This document shows positions 45,690-54,734 of a DNA stretch of 64,000 bases, piece by piece; the stretch's first letter is position 1, and every line of letters begins with the position of its first letter. Under the pieces are notes generated by a model. It made no database searches, had not been told where the DNA came from, and was given only the letters and a program-made list of their open reading frames with translations. The DNA is taken from contig CAWCMK010000004.1 in assembly GCA_963796705.1 (NCBI GenBank), positions 434,001 through 498,000 on the forward strand, given 5' to 3'. Both the position numbers and the translations under genes were made by a program. The stretch comes from VRUE01 sp963796705. GTDB lineage: Bacteria; Actinomycetota; Thermoleophilia; Solirubrobacterales; 70-9.

Positions 45690-45745
45690 GATAAGATAGC
45701 GTTTCGTCGAGGGTTGCTACTAAGGGCATGGAAGCAGGCATAGGA

Positions 45746-45908
45746 ATGACTCAGTCCGAGGAAGTCATCGATTCGATCTTCAAGCAGGTAGGAGCGGAGG
45801 AGGGTCTCCCCTGGCGTGAGCGAGGACCTGAAGGCCCTCTGGGAAGCCGGGCAGTGGGAACCCGAGCGGATCCTCGCTGCGATCACAGCGGCCAGTGAGG
45901 CCAAATGA
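45746..45908 (+). pseudogene. small gene ahead of the ATPase, frame-broken
   Basis: The first part in frame 2 reads 'MTQSEEVIDSIFKQVGAEEG' then 'LPWRE'; after about 45818 the same-looking protein continues in frame 3 as 'SEDLKALWEAGQWEPERILA' and 'AITAASEAK', ending TGA overlapping the ATPase ATG (ATGA). Removing one of the repeated CGAG tetramers near 45819-45823 restores a single frame of about 52 residues (reading W-R-E-D-L-K). It is an acidic helical protein of unknown family, probably a partner of the ATPase. Confidence 0.55.
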
Positions 45909-48176
45909 AGCTCAAGGACCTCCAGATCCGGGGGCTGAGGGGCGCGGCGGGAGAGTTTGAGCTTGGTTTCCCCGATGGCAGCCTCTTCATTTTCGGGGAA
46001 AACGGGACGGGCAAGACGACGGTGGTCGACGCGCTCGAATTCCTCACCACGGGCGACATCGACGGCTACCACCGGCTGGGCGCAAGCCTCTCTGCGGCGA
46101 TCCATCTCGATGCGCCCAGCGCGACCGTCGCCGCCTCGATTCTAGACCCCGATCGCGAGGTGGCTCGCTCGCTGAGTGGCAACTCGGCCGGCCCGCTCCG
46201 CGAGAAGGGGGAGGGCGACGACCTCGGCGCCGAGACGACCCTGCCCGATGTGCCGATCCTGCGCCACTCGACAATCCGCAACTTCATGAACAAGACCGCA
46301 GGGGAGAAGCGAAAAGCGCTGCTTGAGCTTCTTGGGCTCGAGTCGCTGAGCGGGTTTCGAGACACGATGAAATCGGTGGCCAATGACGCCAAAGACCGGC
46401 GAGTAGGCGCCGAGGCCCGAGCCTTGGAGGAAGGTGAGGCCCTGGAGAGCATGCTCGAGGGCAAGGCGCTCCTGACCAGGGCTGAGGAACTCCGCCTCGC
46501 GGCAGGCCACCCGAGCGCGATTGGCTCCGAGCAGGCCTTGGCGGAGATCGACCTGAAATCGATCCCGGGTGAACCCAATCGCCACGAGCCGCTTGCCGCC
46601 CTGGGACGAGAGGTGGAGAGCTTTGGCGAGGACCCCTCAGCGGATTGGAACGCACTCGTCGAGGATGAGGCGATCCGGTCCAGTGAGGCGCTGGCTGCCC
46701 TGATCGAGAAGGGCCAACTGGTCCTTCAGACTTGGGAGGAGGACGCCTGCCCACTTTGCGAGGTCGAGCAGGGCCGTGAGCAGTTGGGCGAGTCGCTCAG
46801 CGATCGCGCCGGCGGCCTGGCCGAGGTTCGCTCGCAGGTTGGTGCCGCGAAGTCGAGGGTGACAACCCGCGAGAGCGCGGCGCGCGGTTATGCCCAGACG
46901 CTGCGGGCCGTCTTGAAAGTGGCGCCTGAAGGCGGCTGGGAGGACCAGGCGGCGCTGGAGGCAGCTGCCGGGATTCTGGAGGCCTACACCGAGGCGCTGG
47001 CCGCGGGGCTCGCCGCCACCGCCTCGATTCCGGCCACACCTGAGCTCGGAATTGACCTGGTGCACGCACTTCCCGAGCTACGCAAGGCCGCTGATCAGGC
47101 CCAGGCATCCTCCAAGGTCGCCGCCCACAACGCGCTTCTGGCCCTAAAAGAACAGCATCGCCGGCTCGAGGTGAAAGGCGGAACCGTTTCGGCGACGCGC
47201 GCCGCCGAGGCGGCCTCGAAGAGGATCCTCGAAATATCCGAAGAGCAGATCCGCGGCGCGATCAGGGCGGCGCTGGAGGAGCTGGGGGAGGAGATCGCCC
47301 GCTACTTCGGGTTGCTGATGTCCGACCCGGTCTACTCGGACATCAAGCTCCAGTACGCCGACAAACACGGCGGCCACGTCGAGTTCTCGCTCGTCTTCGA
47401 CGGCCGCGAGCCGCCAATGAGCCCGCCGCAAAAGATCATGAGCGAGTCGCGGCTGAATGCGCTCGGCATCGCCCTCTTCCTGGCGCGGGCGAAGTTCGAC
47501 CCAAACGAGCGCTGGCGGACGCTGGTCCTCGACGACGTGGTCAACTCCTTCGACTTCTCGAACCGCCGCGGGCTGATGCGATTGCTGAGGGACGAATTCG
47601 CCGAGTGGCAGGTTCTCGTCCTCAGTCACGATGCGTCCTTCCGCGACATTGGCCGCTACGTCGTCGAAGAGGGCGCCGGCTGGAGCTTCAAGGAGATCGT
47701 TGCCTGGGACCCGAAGGGCGGGATCGAGCTCGGCGAGGGTAACCCGCTTAACCGCCTCGAGGCCCAGCTCGACCGGGGGCGGGCCGCGAGCGAGCTCGCC
47801 GGTCTCCGCGCGTACCGCCTTGGAGGAGGCCCTGGCGCGCGCAGTCGGCAAGCTCGGCTTCCGGGTCGCCTACGATCCGCGCGGGCGCCACACGGCCTTC
47901 GAGTTCTTGGAAAGCCTGCGGCGCGAGCTGAAGGACCGAGACTCCGATCTCGCCGAGCTGGAGATTCTCGAGGAGATCAAAGCGTCGACCTACATCGCGA
48001 CGCTCGGCGTCCACTACCGCCCCGAGATGCCGGACCCGATCAAAGAGGATCTGCGCCAGCTGGTTGACGATGTCCGGAAGCTTCAGGCCGCGCTGACCTG
48101 CGAGACGTGCGACAAGCCGGTCTGGTTCCGCCGGCCAGCTGAGCGCAAGTGCGAGTGTGGCGCGCTCAGCGCCTGA
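45905..48176 (+). pseudogene. RecF/SMC-like ABC ATPase with zinc motifs, one frame break
   Basis: A coiled-coil ABC ATPase of about 755 residues if one frame change is allowed. Frame 2 has Walker A 'GENGTGKTTVVDALEF' (about 31-46), a zinc-hook-like 'DACPLCEVEQG' (about 280), the ABC signature region 'MSESRLNALGIALFLARAK', Walker B 'RTLVLDDVVNSF' and 'LVLSHD'. From about 47800 the protein continues in frame 3 as 'ARTALEEALARAVGKLGFRV' to a C-terminal zinc ribbon 'CETCDKPVWF...CECG' ending at 48176. The architecture is that of DNA-end or DNA-structure sensing ATPases such as those of anti-phage and repair systems. Its specific family is not identified. Confidence 0.78.
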
Positions 48177-48358
48177 GCTCGGCGGAGGGCCATCAGGCCG
48201 GTCTGCGTAGCCGAGAGGGGGTACGTTTCGCTCGCAGGTTTGACCAAACGCTCCCGCATTGCGCAAAGAGCGGAGACCATGAGCGTCACTGGGTGGATCG
48301 CCCGGAGAGTCTGAGGCCGAGTCCTGACTCCGCCTGCGCTGCGGCTACTGTCGCCTTA

Positions 48359-49555
48359 GTGGCAGATAGGGACGAATCCAGCGAGGCTCGACCTTCGGTC
48401 ACCGCCTACTTCGCTGACCCTGACGAGCGCGCGAGGCCCTTCCTGATTGCGCTCGGTCAGGTGGTGGTCGCCGCCGCAGCGCTAGAGGGCAACTTGCGGC
48501 TCGAACTGGCGCGCCTTCTGTTGGCAGATCGAGCTCGAAAGCAGCGATCGACGGGCAGGACGTTCGGCCAGCGGATAACGGAGCTTGAGACCCTGACCGC
48601 CGGTCAGCTCCTGCACCGACTCAGGGAGCAGGGGCTCCCGGAGGATCTCGAACGACGAATTGACGACGCGATCTTGCGCCGCAATCGGCTTGTCCATCAC
48701 CTTTTCGAGGATCGGCAGCTCGTCGGGGCGATAGCTGGAAATGAAGCTGCCAATGACGCAGTCGCACACCTAGAAGAGCTCGCCCTCGATTGCGCTGGCC
48801 TCTCCGTTGAGCTTCAAACCTTCGCCCTGTCGAAGATCGAAGCCCTGATGGGGGTGTCCAAGGAGCAGTTCCTTGAGTCTGTCCTATCCGTCGACCCCAG
48901 CCAGATTCAGGAGGGGCCTGATAGGGAGAAGGTGGAGGCGATTCAAGCGATGGGCGGCCTTGGGGACCCGACAGGTCGCTCTGGGCTGCTGAGCGAGCTT
49001 TGGGGCCTCAATGCGGATCATCGGCTCACGGTTGATTGGCAAGGTGAGCCGGTCGAGACGCTGGCCGATCTCCTGCGCCCTGGACTGCGGGCGGTCTGCA
49101 TCGGCATCAACCCCTCGCCGGTAAGCGTCGGCGCGGGCCACTATTACCAGGGCCGGATCGGGCGCCGCTTCTGGCTGCGGCTGCGTCAAGCCGGTGTAAT
49201 CGATGCGGTTGAAACGGGGCGTGAGGATGACGCGGCCTTCCTCGCTGGCATCGGCTTCACCGACATCGTCAAGCGCCCGACCCGCCGCGCCGATGCGATC
49301 TCCGCCGCCGAGTTCGAGCACGGTCGCGGGCTGCTGGTCGAGAAGCTGCGCAGATACCGCCCCGCCCTCTTGATCTTCGTCTACAAGAAGGCGGCTACCG
49401 CGTTGCTCGGCCCGTTCAAGGGCCACGGCCACCGCCCCGAGCTTGAGGAGTGGATCGGCGCCCGGATTTTCATCATGCCTGGCCCCTATGAGCGCGCCGA
49501 TCGAGTCGCCGCCGCCCTGAAGCAGCTGCGAGGGCTGCTCGACGGGCAGAGCTAG
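48359..49555 (+). CDS. HEPN-like domain fused to MUG/TDG-type uracil-DNA glycosylase
   Basis: A 398-residue protein from GTG 48359 (start uncertain; the frame is open from 48149). The N-terminal helical domain ('ALEGNLRLELARLLLADRAR') carries 'RRNRLVHHLFED' near residue 107, a perfect R-N-x-x-x-H HEPN motif. The C-terminal 180 residues are a family-2 uracil/mismatch glycosylase: 'VCIGINPSPVSVGAGHYYQG' (about 246), 'RRFWLRLRQAGVI', 'GIGFTDIVKRPTRRADAIS' and 'LLIFVYKKAATALLG'. HEPN domains are often RNases or toxin parts. The fusion couples a possible RNase with removal of deaminated or modified bases. Confidence 0.75.
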   Translation: MADRDESSEARPSVTAYFADPDERARPFLIALGQVVVAAAALEGNLRLELARLLLADRARKQRSTGRTFGQRITELETLTAGQLLHRLREQGLPEDLERRIDDAILRRNRLVHHLFEDRQLVGAIAGNEAANDAVAHLEELALDCAGLSVELQTFALSKIEALMGVSKEQFLESVLSVDPSQIQEGPDREKVEAIQAMGGLGDPTGRSGLLSELWGLNADHRLTVDWQGEPVETLADLLRPGLRAVCIGINPSPVSVGAGHYYQGRIGRRFWLRLRQAGVIDAVETGREDDAAFLAGIGFTDIVKRPTRRADAISAAEFEHGRGLLVEKLRRYRPALLIFVYKKAATALLGPFKGHGHRPELEEWIGARIFIMPGPYERADRVAAALKQLRGLLDGQS

Positions 49556-49616
49556 ATAGAGCATCTCGCCACCTTCGAGGACTGCCACAGGAGCCGCAGC
49601 GGAACCGGGAGAACGA

Positions 49617-50150
49617 TCAGTTGGCGCGATCCCAGAGGTCGAAATTCCGCCCTCCGGCGAAGGCATTCTGATCATCGAGAAGGTCGTGAGGAAGGAAGCG
49701 CAGGGACGGGCGGATGAGACCATCGACCGCGTGCTCGAACTCGGCGAAGGCGGCGTAAGCACGGAACTCAGCTCTTTGCCCGAACTCCTCGACAAGTCTC
49801 GTCCATTGCCGAGCCTCCTCGCTTGCCCTCCAGAGGCTGCAATGAGTGGCGGCGTGCACTCCTTCGACCCTGCGCAGTGCACTGCCGACTTCCTCGTCGG
49901 CGACCCAGAGAAGCAGCCGATCCGGGCTCTTGGTGAGGCGGAAGATCGCTGCGGCGTAGCGCCACCTCTCCGGGATGGTGGCATCTCGGTTGGCCGCCGG
50001 GTTGTCGGCCTCACCGAGATACCCGATCACGAAGTGGCGTTCGGCGCCGCGCCCGCGCCAGCGGTGCGGGGGACGATTGCCCAGGTGCAAAAGGCAGCAA
50101 GTCGCGGCCCTCCCGGTTTCCGCCCAAAGCGCCACCTGGCTCGGAATCAC
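49617..50150 (-). CDS. protein of unknown function in the cargo region
   Basis: A 177-residue frame from GTG 50150 (an in-frame GTG at 50165 is an alternative). Text is protein-like: 'VIGYLGEADNPAANRDATIP', 'ERWRYAAAIFRLTKSPDRLL', 'RFLPHDLLDDQNAFAGGRNF'. No domain is recognised. Its start follows directly on the stop of a 32-residue gene on the same strand, suggesting a two-gene unit in opposite orientation to its neighbours. Confidence 0.55.
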   Translation of the reverse strand: MIPSQVALWAETGRAATCCLLHLGNRPPHRWRGRGAERHFVIGYLGEADNPAANRDATIPERWRYAAAIFRLTKSPDRLLLWVADEEVGSALRRVEGVHAATHCSLWRASEEARQWTRLVEEFGQRAEFRAYAAFAEFEHAVDGLIRPSLRFLPHDLLDDQNAFAGGRNFDLWDRAN

Positions 50151-50152
50151 TC

Positions 50153-50251
50153 CTAAGCCCGCCACTGCTCCAAGACCTGAGAGATCGCGACGCTCACCGC
50201 TCTGTCGTTCGCTGATCCTTCATCTACGAACAAGACGGCGCGCGACCCCAT
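50153..50251 (-). CDS. very small protein, 32 residues
   Basis: ATG 50251 has GAAGG seven bases upstream and encodes 'MGSRAVLFVDEGSANDRAVS' and 'VAISQVLEQWRA', stopping just before the start of the 177-residue gene. The arrangement resembles small antitoxin-like or leader genes, but function is unknown. Confidence 0.4.
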   Translation of the reverse strand: MGSRAVLFVDEGSANDRAVSVAISQVLEQWRA

Positions 50252-50506
50252 TTCGATACCTTCGCGGCGGCCCCGTTTCCGGGGGCCGATAGCGGAGGCG
50301 GGAGTCAAGTCGCGACATTCGAGTTGTGAAACCGCCACCGCTGCGCGGTCGGGTTGCGACCTGCCTGGTCTGTTGGCGCGAGTCGGGTCGAGTCGGGCCG
50401 GCCTTCGGCTCAAAATGGTGCCCGACTGGTCTGCCACCCAGCATCGTTGGTTTGGCCAGATTTGACTTCTGAATCTCGTCCGCCTTCCGCCGTAGGGTCA
50501 AGGCTC

Positions 50507-52021
50507 GTGGCTTCCCGAAGCAAGCGGCGCCTGATAGTCCAGGACAATTTGGAAGCGCTCTCCTCGATCCCGAGCGAATCTGTCGCGCTGATCTACATGG
50601 ACCCGCCTTTCCAGTCGGGGCGGACCTACGATCTCGTCGATGCGAGTCGCTCCGCCGGGAGCGGCGGTCGGAGCGCAGCATTCAACGACCAGTGGTCCGC
50701 GGCCCCCTCGAACGCTGCAGACCACCCGGTCGCGTTACCGGAGAGCGTAGTGCGACTCGTCGGGCTTCTGGCAGATATCAGCCAGAGAGACATGGCGTCG
50801 TACCTTGGCTGGATGGCTCCAAGGTTGGTCGAACTACACCGAGTCTTGAAGCCGGATGGCTCGATTTATCTTCACTGCGACAGTTCCGCGGCGCATCACC
50901 TTCGTTCTCTTCTCGACGCGATCTTTGGGCCAACCAATTTTCGGAACGAGATCATCTGGAAGCGGACGCACGCTCACAGCAGCAGTCGGCGATATGGCCC
51001 GGTCCACGACTCGATCCTCTTCTACTCGAAAAGCGCCGCCTACCAGTGGATCCCACAGCACACGGCGTATCCAACCGATTACCTAGATCGCTATTACACG
51101 CACGAGGACGAGAGAGGGCGCTTTCAACTGATCACATGCACAGCTCCAGGCGACCGATCCGGGACGCGCGCGCATTATCCTTGGAAGGGCAAGCTGCCTC
51201 CACCGGGTCGTCACTGGGCTTGGAAAATCGAGACGATGCGGGCGCTGGACGAAAACGGCGAACTTGTCCACTCGTCGAACGGTGTGCCGCGCCGAAAACG
51301 ATACGCAGACGATGCTCCGGGGGTTCAGCTACAGGATGTCTGGTCGGACATCAACCGTCTGGACGCCCACTCCGAGGAGCGGGTGGGCTTCGAAACCCAA
51401 AAGCCACTTGCCCTGCTCTCACGGATCATCGAAGCGAGTAGCAAGGAGGGCGATCTGGTGCTTGATCCCTTTGCCGGAAGTGGAACGACCCTCGTCGCCG
51501 CCGAGCGAGGGAAGCGAAACTGGATCGGGATTGATGCATCCCTCCTCGCTGGGTCGCTCGCGCTTGCGAGGGTTCGCCAGTCGGTAAAGCTGTCGCGAAT
51601 CGATGTAGAGGGCTTCCCTCGTGACCTATCGGCGGCGCAAAGGCTTCGCAAGACAGAACCGGTGGCATTTGGCCTTTGGGGGACTAGCATGCTCGCGACG
51701 TTGGCGGATCGCGCCGGAAGGTCAGAATCACTGATCACCGGCAATGGTCGGATGCGCATTCGTCGTCGAGCCACGCAGATCAAGAGTTGGGTGCCGCTCC
51801 AGAGCAACGCGCCCATAGAGATTGGCGACTTTCCGAAGGGCAGGCTCTCGAAGGCAGGTTTCGTATTGAGGGCAGACCGGCGACTCGGAGCGGGTCTTTC
51901 GAGACAACTGCAGGAGTCGCTTGGCATCAGCGTTGAGGAGGTGCCGCTTGAGAGCCTTGTAAGTCCCGAGTGTCTAAAGCAAGGAGTTGCCCCGGAGGTG
52001 GTAGCGCTAGGTGGACGCTGA
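50507..52021 (+). CDS. DNA N6-adenine or N4-cytosine methyltransferase (beta class)
   Basis: A 504-residue site-specific methyltransferase. The catalytic motif IV 'LIYMDPPFQSGRTYD' (about 27-40) precedes the SAM-binding motif I 'VLDPFAGSGTTLVAAERG' (about 318), the order of the beta class. Between them lies 'NEIIWKRTHAHSSSRRYGPV' and the target-recognition part. A long C-terminal segment of about 130 residues follows. The start is probably GTG 50507. It overlaps the C5-methyltransferase gene by 11 bases, so the pair is coupled. Confidence 0.9.
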   Translation: MASRSKRRLIVQDNLEALSSIPSESVALIYMDPPFQSGRTYDLVDASRSAGSGGRSAAFNDQWSAAPSNAADHPVALPESVVRLVGLLADISQRDMASYLGWMAPRLVELHRVLKPDGSIYLHCDSSAAHHLRSLLDAIFGPTNFRNEIIWKRTHAHSSSRRYGPVHDSILFYSKSAAYQWIPQHTAYPTDYLDRYYTHEDERGRFQLITCTAPGDRSGTRAHYPWKGKLPPPGRHWAWKIETMRALDENGELVHSSNGVPRRKRYADDAPGVQLQDVWSDINRLDAHSEERVGFETQKPLALLSRIIEASSKEGDLVLDPFAGSGTTLVAAERGKRNWIGIDASLLAGSLALARVRQSVKLSRIDVEGFPRDLSAAQRLRKTEPVAFGLWGTSMLATLADRAGRSESLITGNGRMRIRRRATQIKSWVPLQSNAPIEIGDFPKGRLSKAGFVLRADRRLGAGLSRQLQESLGISVEEVPLESLVSPECLKQGVAPEVVALGGR

Positions 52022-53249
52022 GGTTTTTGACCACGCGGCGGGACGGCTCAGCAAGCGGGACGCCGAAATAGTTGCCCACGTCCCGCCTGGGGGGAACTGG
52101 CGAAATCTTCCGGACGAGTTTGAATCGCGACGAGTGGATCAGATTCGCCGGTCTGCGGCCGCGGGCGAGGGTAGTAGAAGCACCTATTACGGTCGTCTGT
52201 CTGCGTCGCGCCCCAGCTACACGATCTCGACGTACTTCAACCGCCCGGGCAACGGTTGTTTCATCCACCCCTCTGCACCGCGCCTCATTACGGTTCGCGA
52301 GGCAGCACGCCTGCAGAGCTTCCCCGACATATTTCGGTTTGCGGGCAAAGGTCGGTCGCGGTTCATTCAGGTCGGTAATGCAGTCCCGCCTTTGCTCGCC
52401 TTTCAGGTCGCGGCCTCTCTTCTACGGGACAGCGGGTCCTCTGTCGTGGATCTTTTCAGCGGAGCCGGAGGGCTGAGCCTTGGGTTCCAGTGGGCTGGCC
52501 ATCGGCTGGTCGCCTCCATAGACAGCGACCCTGCCTGCGTTGAAACCCAAATTCTGAACGGCTCCGAGCCCAACCGGGTGCTTCTTCGGGACCTTGGATC
52601 ACCAGAGGTGTTCAGACAAACCATGGCAGATATTGTCGATTTGAACGGCGGCGAACCTCTCGACGCTCTCATAGGCGGCCCGCCTTGCCAAGGGTTTTCG
52701 ACTGCAGGGTCTAATCGGCTGGACGATCCACGTAACCAACTTGTGAGCGTTTTCCTTGACGCTGTCGCTACGTTACGACCTCGAACTGTCCTAATGGAGA
52801 ACGTACCCGCGCTCGGTTATCGCCGGAGTCGGCCGACCCTTGACGCAGTAATGAACGCATTGACCAGCCTCAATTATGAGACTGATCTCGCCGTACTCCA
52901 CGCTGAGGGCTACGGAGTGCCGCAACTTCGGCGGCGCCTCCTTATCCAGGGTCGGTGCGATGACCAACGGCCGACCTGGCCAAGTCCCATACGACGGATT
53001 CTCCGGCCCCGTCAGCTAACTAGCCAACCATCGGGGCAGGCTGCGGATTCCGCTCCGGAGCCGTTGTCAGTGGATGAGGCGATCAGCGACCTCCCAGTCA
53101 AGGCCGCATCCGAACCAGATCTACCGATCAGCTATGTATCGGCGCCTGGCGGTTCCTATCAACAATGGACTCGCGGACGACTGAGCGCTGCGGATCTGCT
53201 GCTTTCACTAAGTCCAGATGCTCACGAACGCACGGAGAAAGCGGCCTAA
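52011..53249 (+). CDS. circularly permuted C5-cytosine DNA methyltransferase
   Basis: A 412-residue enzyme whose motifs are in permuted order. The N-terminal 130 residues contain the end of the target-recognition region (VPPGGNWRNLP), motif IX (RLITVREAARLQSFPDIFRF) and motif X (FIQVGNAVPPLLAFQVA). Then come motif I 'VVDLFSGAGGLSLGFQWAG' (about 145), motif IV 'IGGPPCQGFSTAG' with the catalytic Cys (about 222), motif VI 'LMENVPAL' and motif VIII 'GVPQLRRRLLIQG' (about 303). The C-terminus ends 'SLSPDAHERTEKAA', where the normal chain would run on to the present N-terminus. It starts at GTG 52011 inside the preceding methyltransferase gene. Confidence 0.92.
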   Translation: MDAEVFDHAAGRLSKRDAEIVAHVPPGGNWRNLPDEFESRRVDQIRRSAAAGEGSRSTYYGRLSASRPSYTISTYFNRPGNGCFIHPSAPRLITVREAARLQSFPDIFRFAGKGRSRFIQVGNAVPPLLAFQVAASLLRDSGSSVVDLFSGAGGLSLGFQWAGHRLVASIDSDPACVETQILNGSEPNRVLLRDLGSPEVFRQTMADIVDLNGGEPLDALIGGPPCQGFSTAGSNRLDDPRNQLVSVFLDAVATLRPRTVLMENVPALGYRRSRPTLDAVMNALTSLNYETDLAVLHAEGYGVPQLRRRLLIQGRCDDQRPTWPSPIRRILRPRQLTSQPSGQAADSAPEPLSVDEAISDLPVKAASEPDLPISYVSAPGGSYQQWTRGRLSAADLLLSLSPDAHERTEKAA

Positions 53250-53254
53250 GAACC

Positions 53255-54529
53255 ATGATCCCCGTGGATCGTGTCGATGTTCTAGAGGCTGGTATGGCGG
53301 TGCTCGAAGCCTTCGCTCGCCGATCGGGTGCGCGGGGTCGCCTCATCACTCTTTACCTGGGGCTCAGGCGAATGGGCGACCACGTCGCGCCACTGGGGAG
53401 CGACCAGGCGACCAGAACGAGGGTCATCGAGGACTTCATGGACCGGATGCTGACTAAGGCACATCGGCCCCAGCCGTTAGTCGTCCTTACGGCTCCCTTT
53501 GGAGGAAGCACATCGCCGTGGAGCACGAGAACAGGCGAGACTGCTCCCAATAACAAGTATGCGACTAATACCTGGCGCAACAATTTTGGAATCCAGAAAG
53601 GCATCGGCTGTCCTGCCGAGGCAACGACTATCGAATCACTGCTGGATAGCCCCGCGCTACGCCTTGCGTGCCCGCATATGGCCGTCAACCCAGAGGGACA
53701 GAACATCTGCAGTTTGAAGGGCACCGAGTACCGAGGCGAGGAGCAGTCAGTCTGGCTTCGCGAAACGACCCACGGCTGGCAGGTCGTCGACTTAAACCAC
53801 CCAGCCACCTACACCATGTATCTGTTGCCCGGTGGCGACTCAATCCCGATCTTTCCCCTAATCGCGGTGCTGTACTGCGATTCGGGGTTCGATGTCTTCC
53901 CACCTCGCGAGAGCGTCGGTATCCCTGACTTTGCAGAGGACTTTGGCTTTACCGTTGCTCAGATCGAGACGATTTTTGACTGCGATCCCACTGGTGAGGG
54001 AAATAGGGCGGTTCTGCGGGTGGCAGAGCAACGAACCGTTGTTGGTTCGGCCAACCCGCCTGGCTCAGCCGCAGGTACGTTGGAGAAATCGGTCTTGGTG
54101 AGTCCGGAACGAGGCACGGCACTTCCGAAGTTGGCTGATCCAGTTCTGGCTAATTCCGGATTGGGGGCGGAGCTTGATGTCGCCGCAGACCTGACCAGTC
54201 GCGGCTGGGAGGTTTCGTATCGAGGCCGCCAAACCGGCGTCGGCTACGACCTCGAAGCAGAGAGCAACGATGCGGTGTTGTGCGTTGAGGTCAAGTCTTC
54301 CATCGGGTTTACGACCCCTGAGCTGACCGAATCGGAGTGGAAAGCAGCGTGTGACCTTGGAGAGCAATTCGTGCTTGCCGTGGTCGATTTCTACGGCAGT
54401 CCCAAACAGGCGCTCTGGTACGTCCGAAACCCAGCTGCGACTAGTGCCGTAACCGAGCGGTCAGCCACCGCCTATCGGCTTTCGCGCTCTAGTCTCTTGG
54501 ATCAGAGCACGGACGCTGACTTTCTCTAA
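53255..54529 (+). CDS. DUF3883-type nuclease, probable restriction endonuclease
   Basis: A 424-residue protein five bases after the C5-methyltransferase gene. Residues about 300-355 form a PD-(D/E)XK-like DUF3883 domain: 'GAELDVAADLTSRGWEVSYR', 'GVGYDLEAESNDAVLCVEVK' with the Asp and E-V-K. The N-terminal 290 residues ('RLITLYLGLRRMGDHVAPLG', 'NNKYATNTWRNNFGIQKGIG', 'MAVNPEGQNICSLKGTEYRG') are unassigned and could recognise DNA. ATG 53255 is preferred over the longer frame from 53165. Position after two methyltransferases implies a restriction-modification role. Confidence 0.78.
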   Translation: MIPVDRVDVLEAGMAVLEAFARRSGARGRLITLYLGLRRMGDHVAPLGSDQATRTRVIEDFMDRMLTKAHRPQPLVVLTAPFGGSTSPWSTRTGETAPNNKYATNTWRNNFGIQKGIGCPAEATTIESLLDSPALRLACPHMAVNPEGQNICSLKGTEYRGEEQSVWLRETTHGWQVVDLNHPATYTMYLLPGGDSIPIFPLIAVLYCDSGFDVFPPRESVGIPDFAEDFGFTVAQIETIFDCDPTGEGNRAVLRVAEQRTVVGSANPPGSAAGTLEKSVLVSPERGTALPKLADPVLANSGLGAELDVAADLTSRGWEVSYRGRQTGVGYDLEAESNDAVLCVEVKSSIGFTTPELTESEWKAACDLGEQFVLAVVDFYGSPKQALWYVRNPAATSAVTERSATAYRLSRSSLLDQSTDADFL

Positions 54530-54658
54530 GAATCCGGCGGGGCATCTTCACGCGGATGCCTCCTTCCGATTTTGGCGTCGCACCCACGGATAAAAAAGGG
54601 CCTTTGCCGACAGCGCCAGGTGGCTGTTTTTGGCTTGAAAAAGCGATTTTGCGTGGAA

Positions 54659-54700
54659 CGGGAGCGACAGGACTCGAACCCGCGACCTCCGGCGTGACAG
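54659..54700 (-). tRNA. relic 3' half of tRNA-Asp(GTC)
   Basis: On the minus strand: anticodon loop CTGTCAC, 3' anticodon stem GCCGG, variable AGGTC, T arm GCGGG-TTCGAGT-CCTGT and acceptor CGCTCCC. Homology stops at the anticodon loop; no 5' half exists. As with tRNA-His, the break in the anticodon loop points to an attachment-site relic. Confidence 0.7.
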
Positions 54701-54734
54701 CGCGTCTCGGCCCAGGAACAGCGCCATATCTGTG

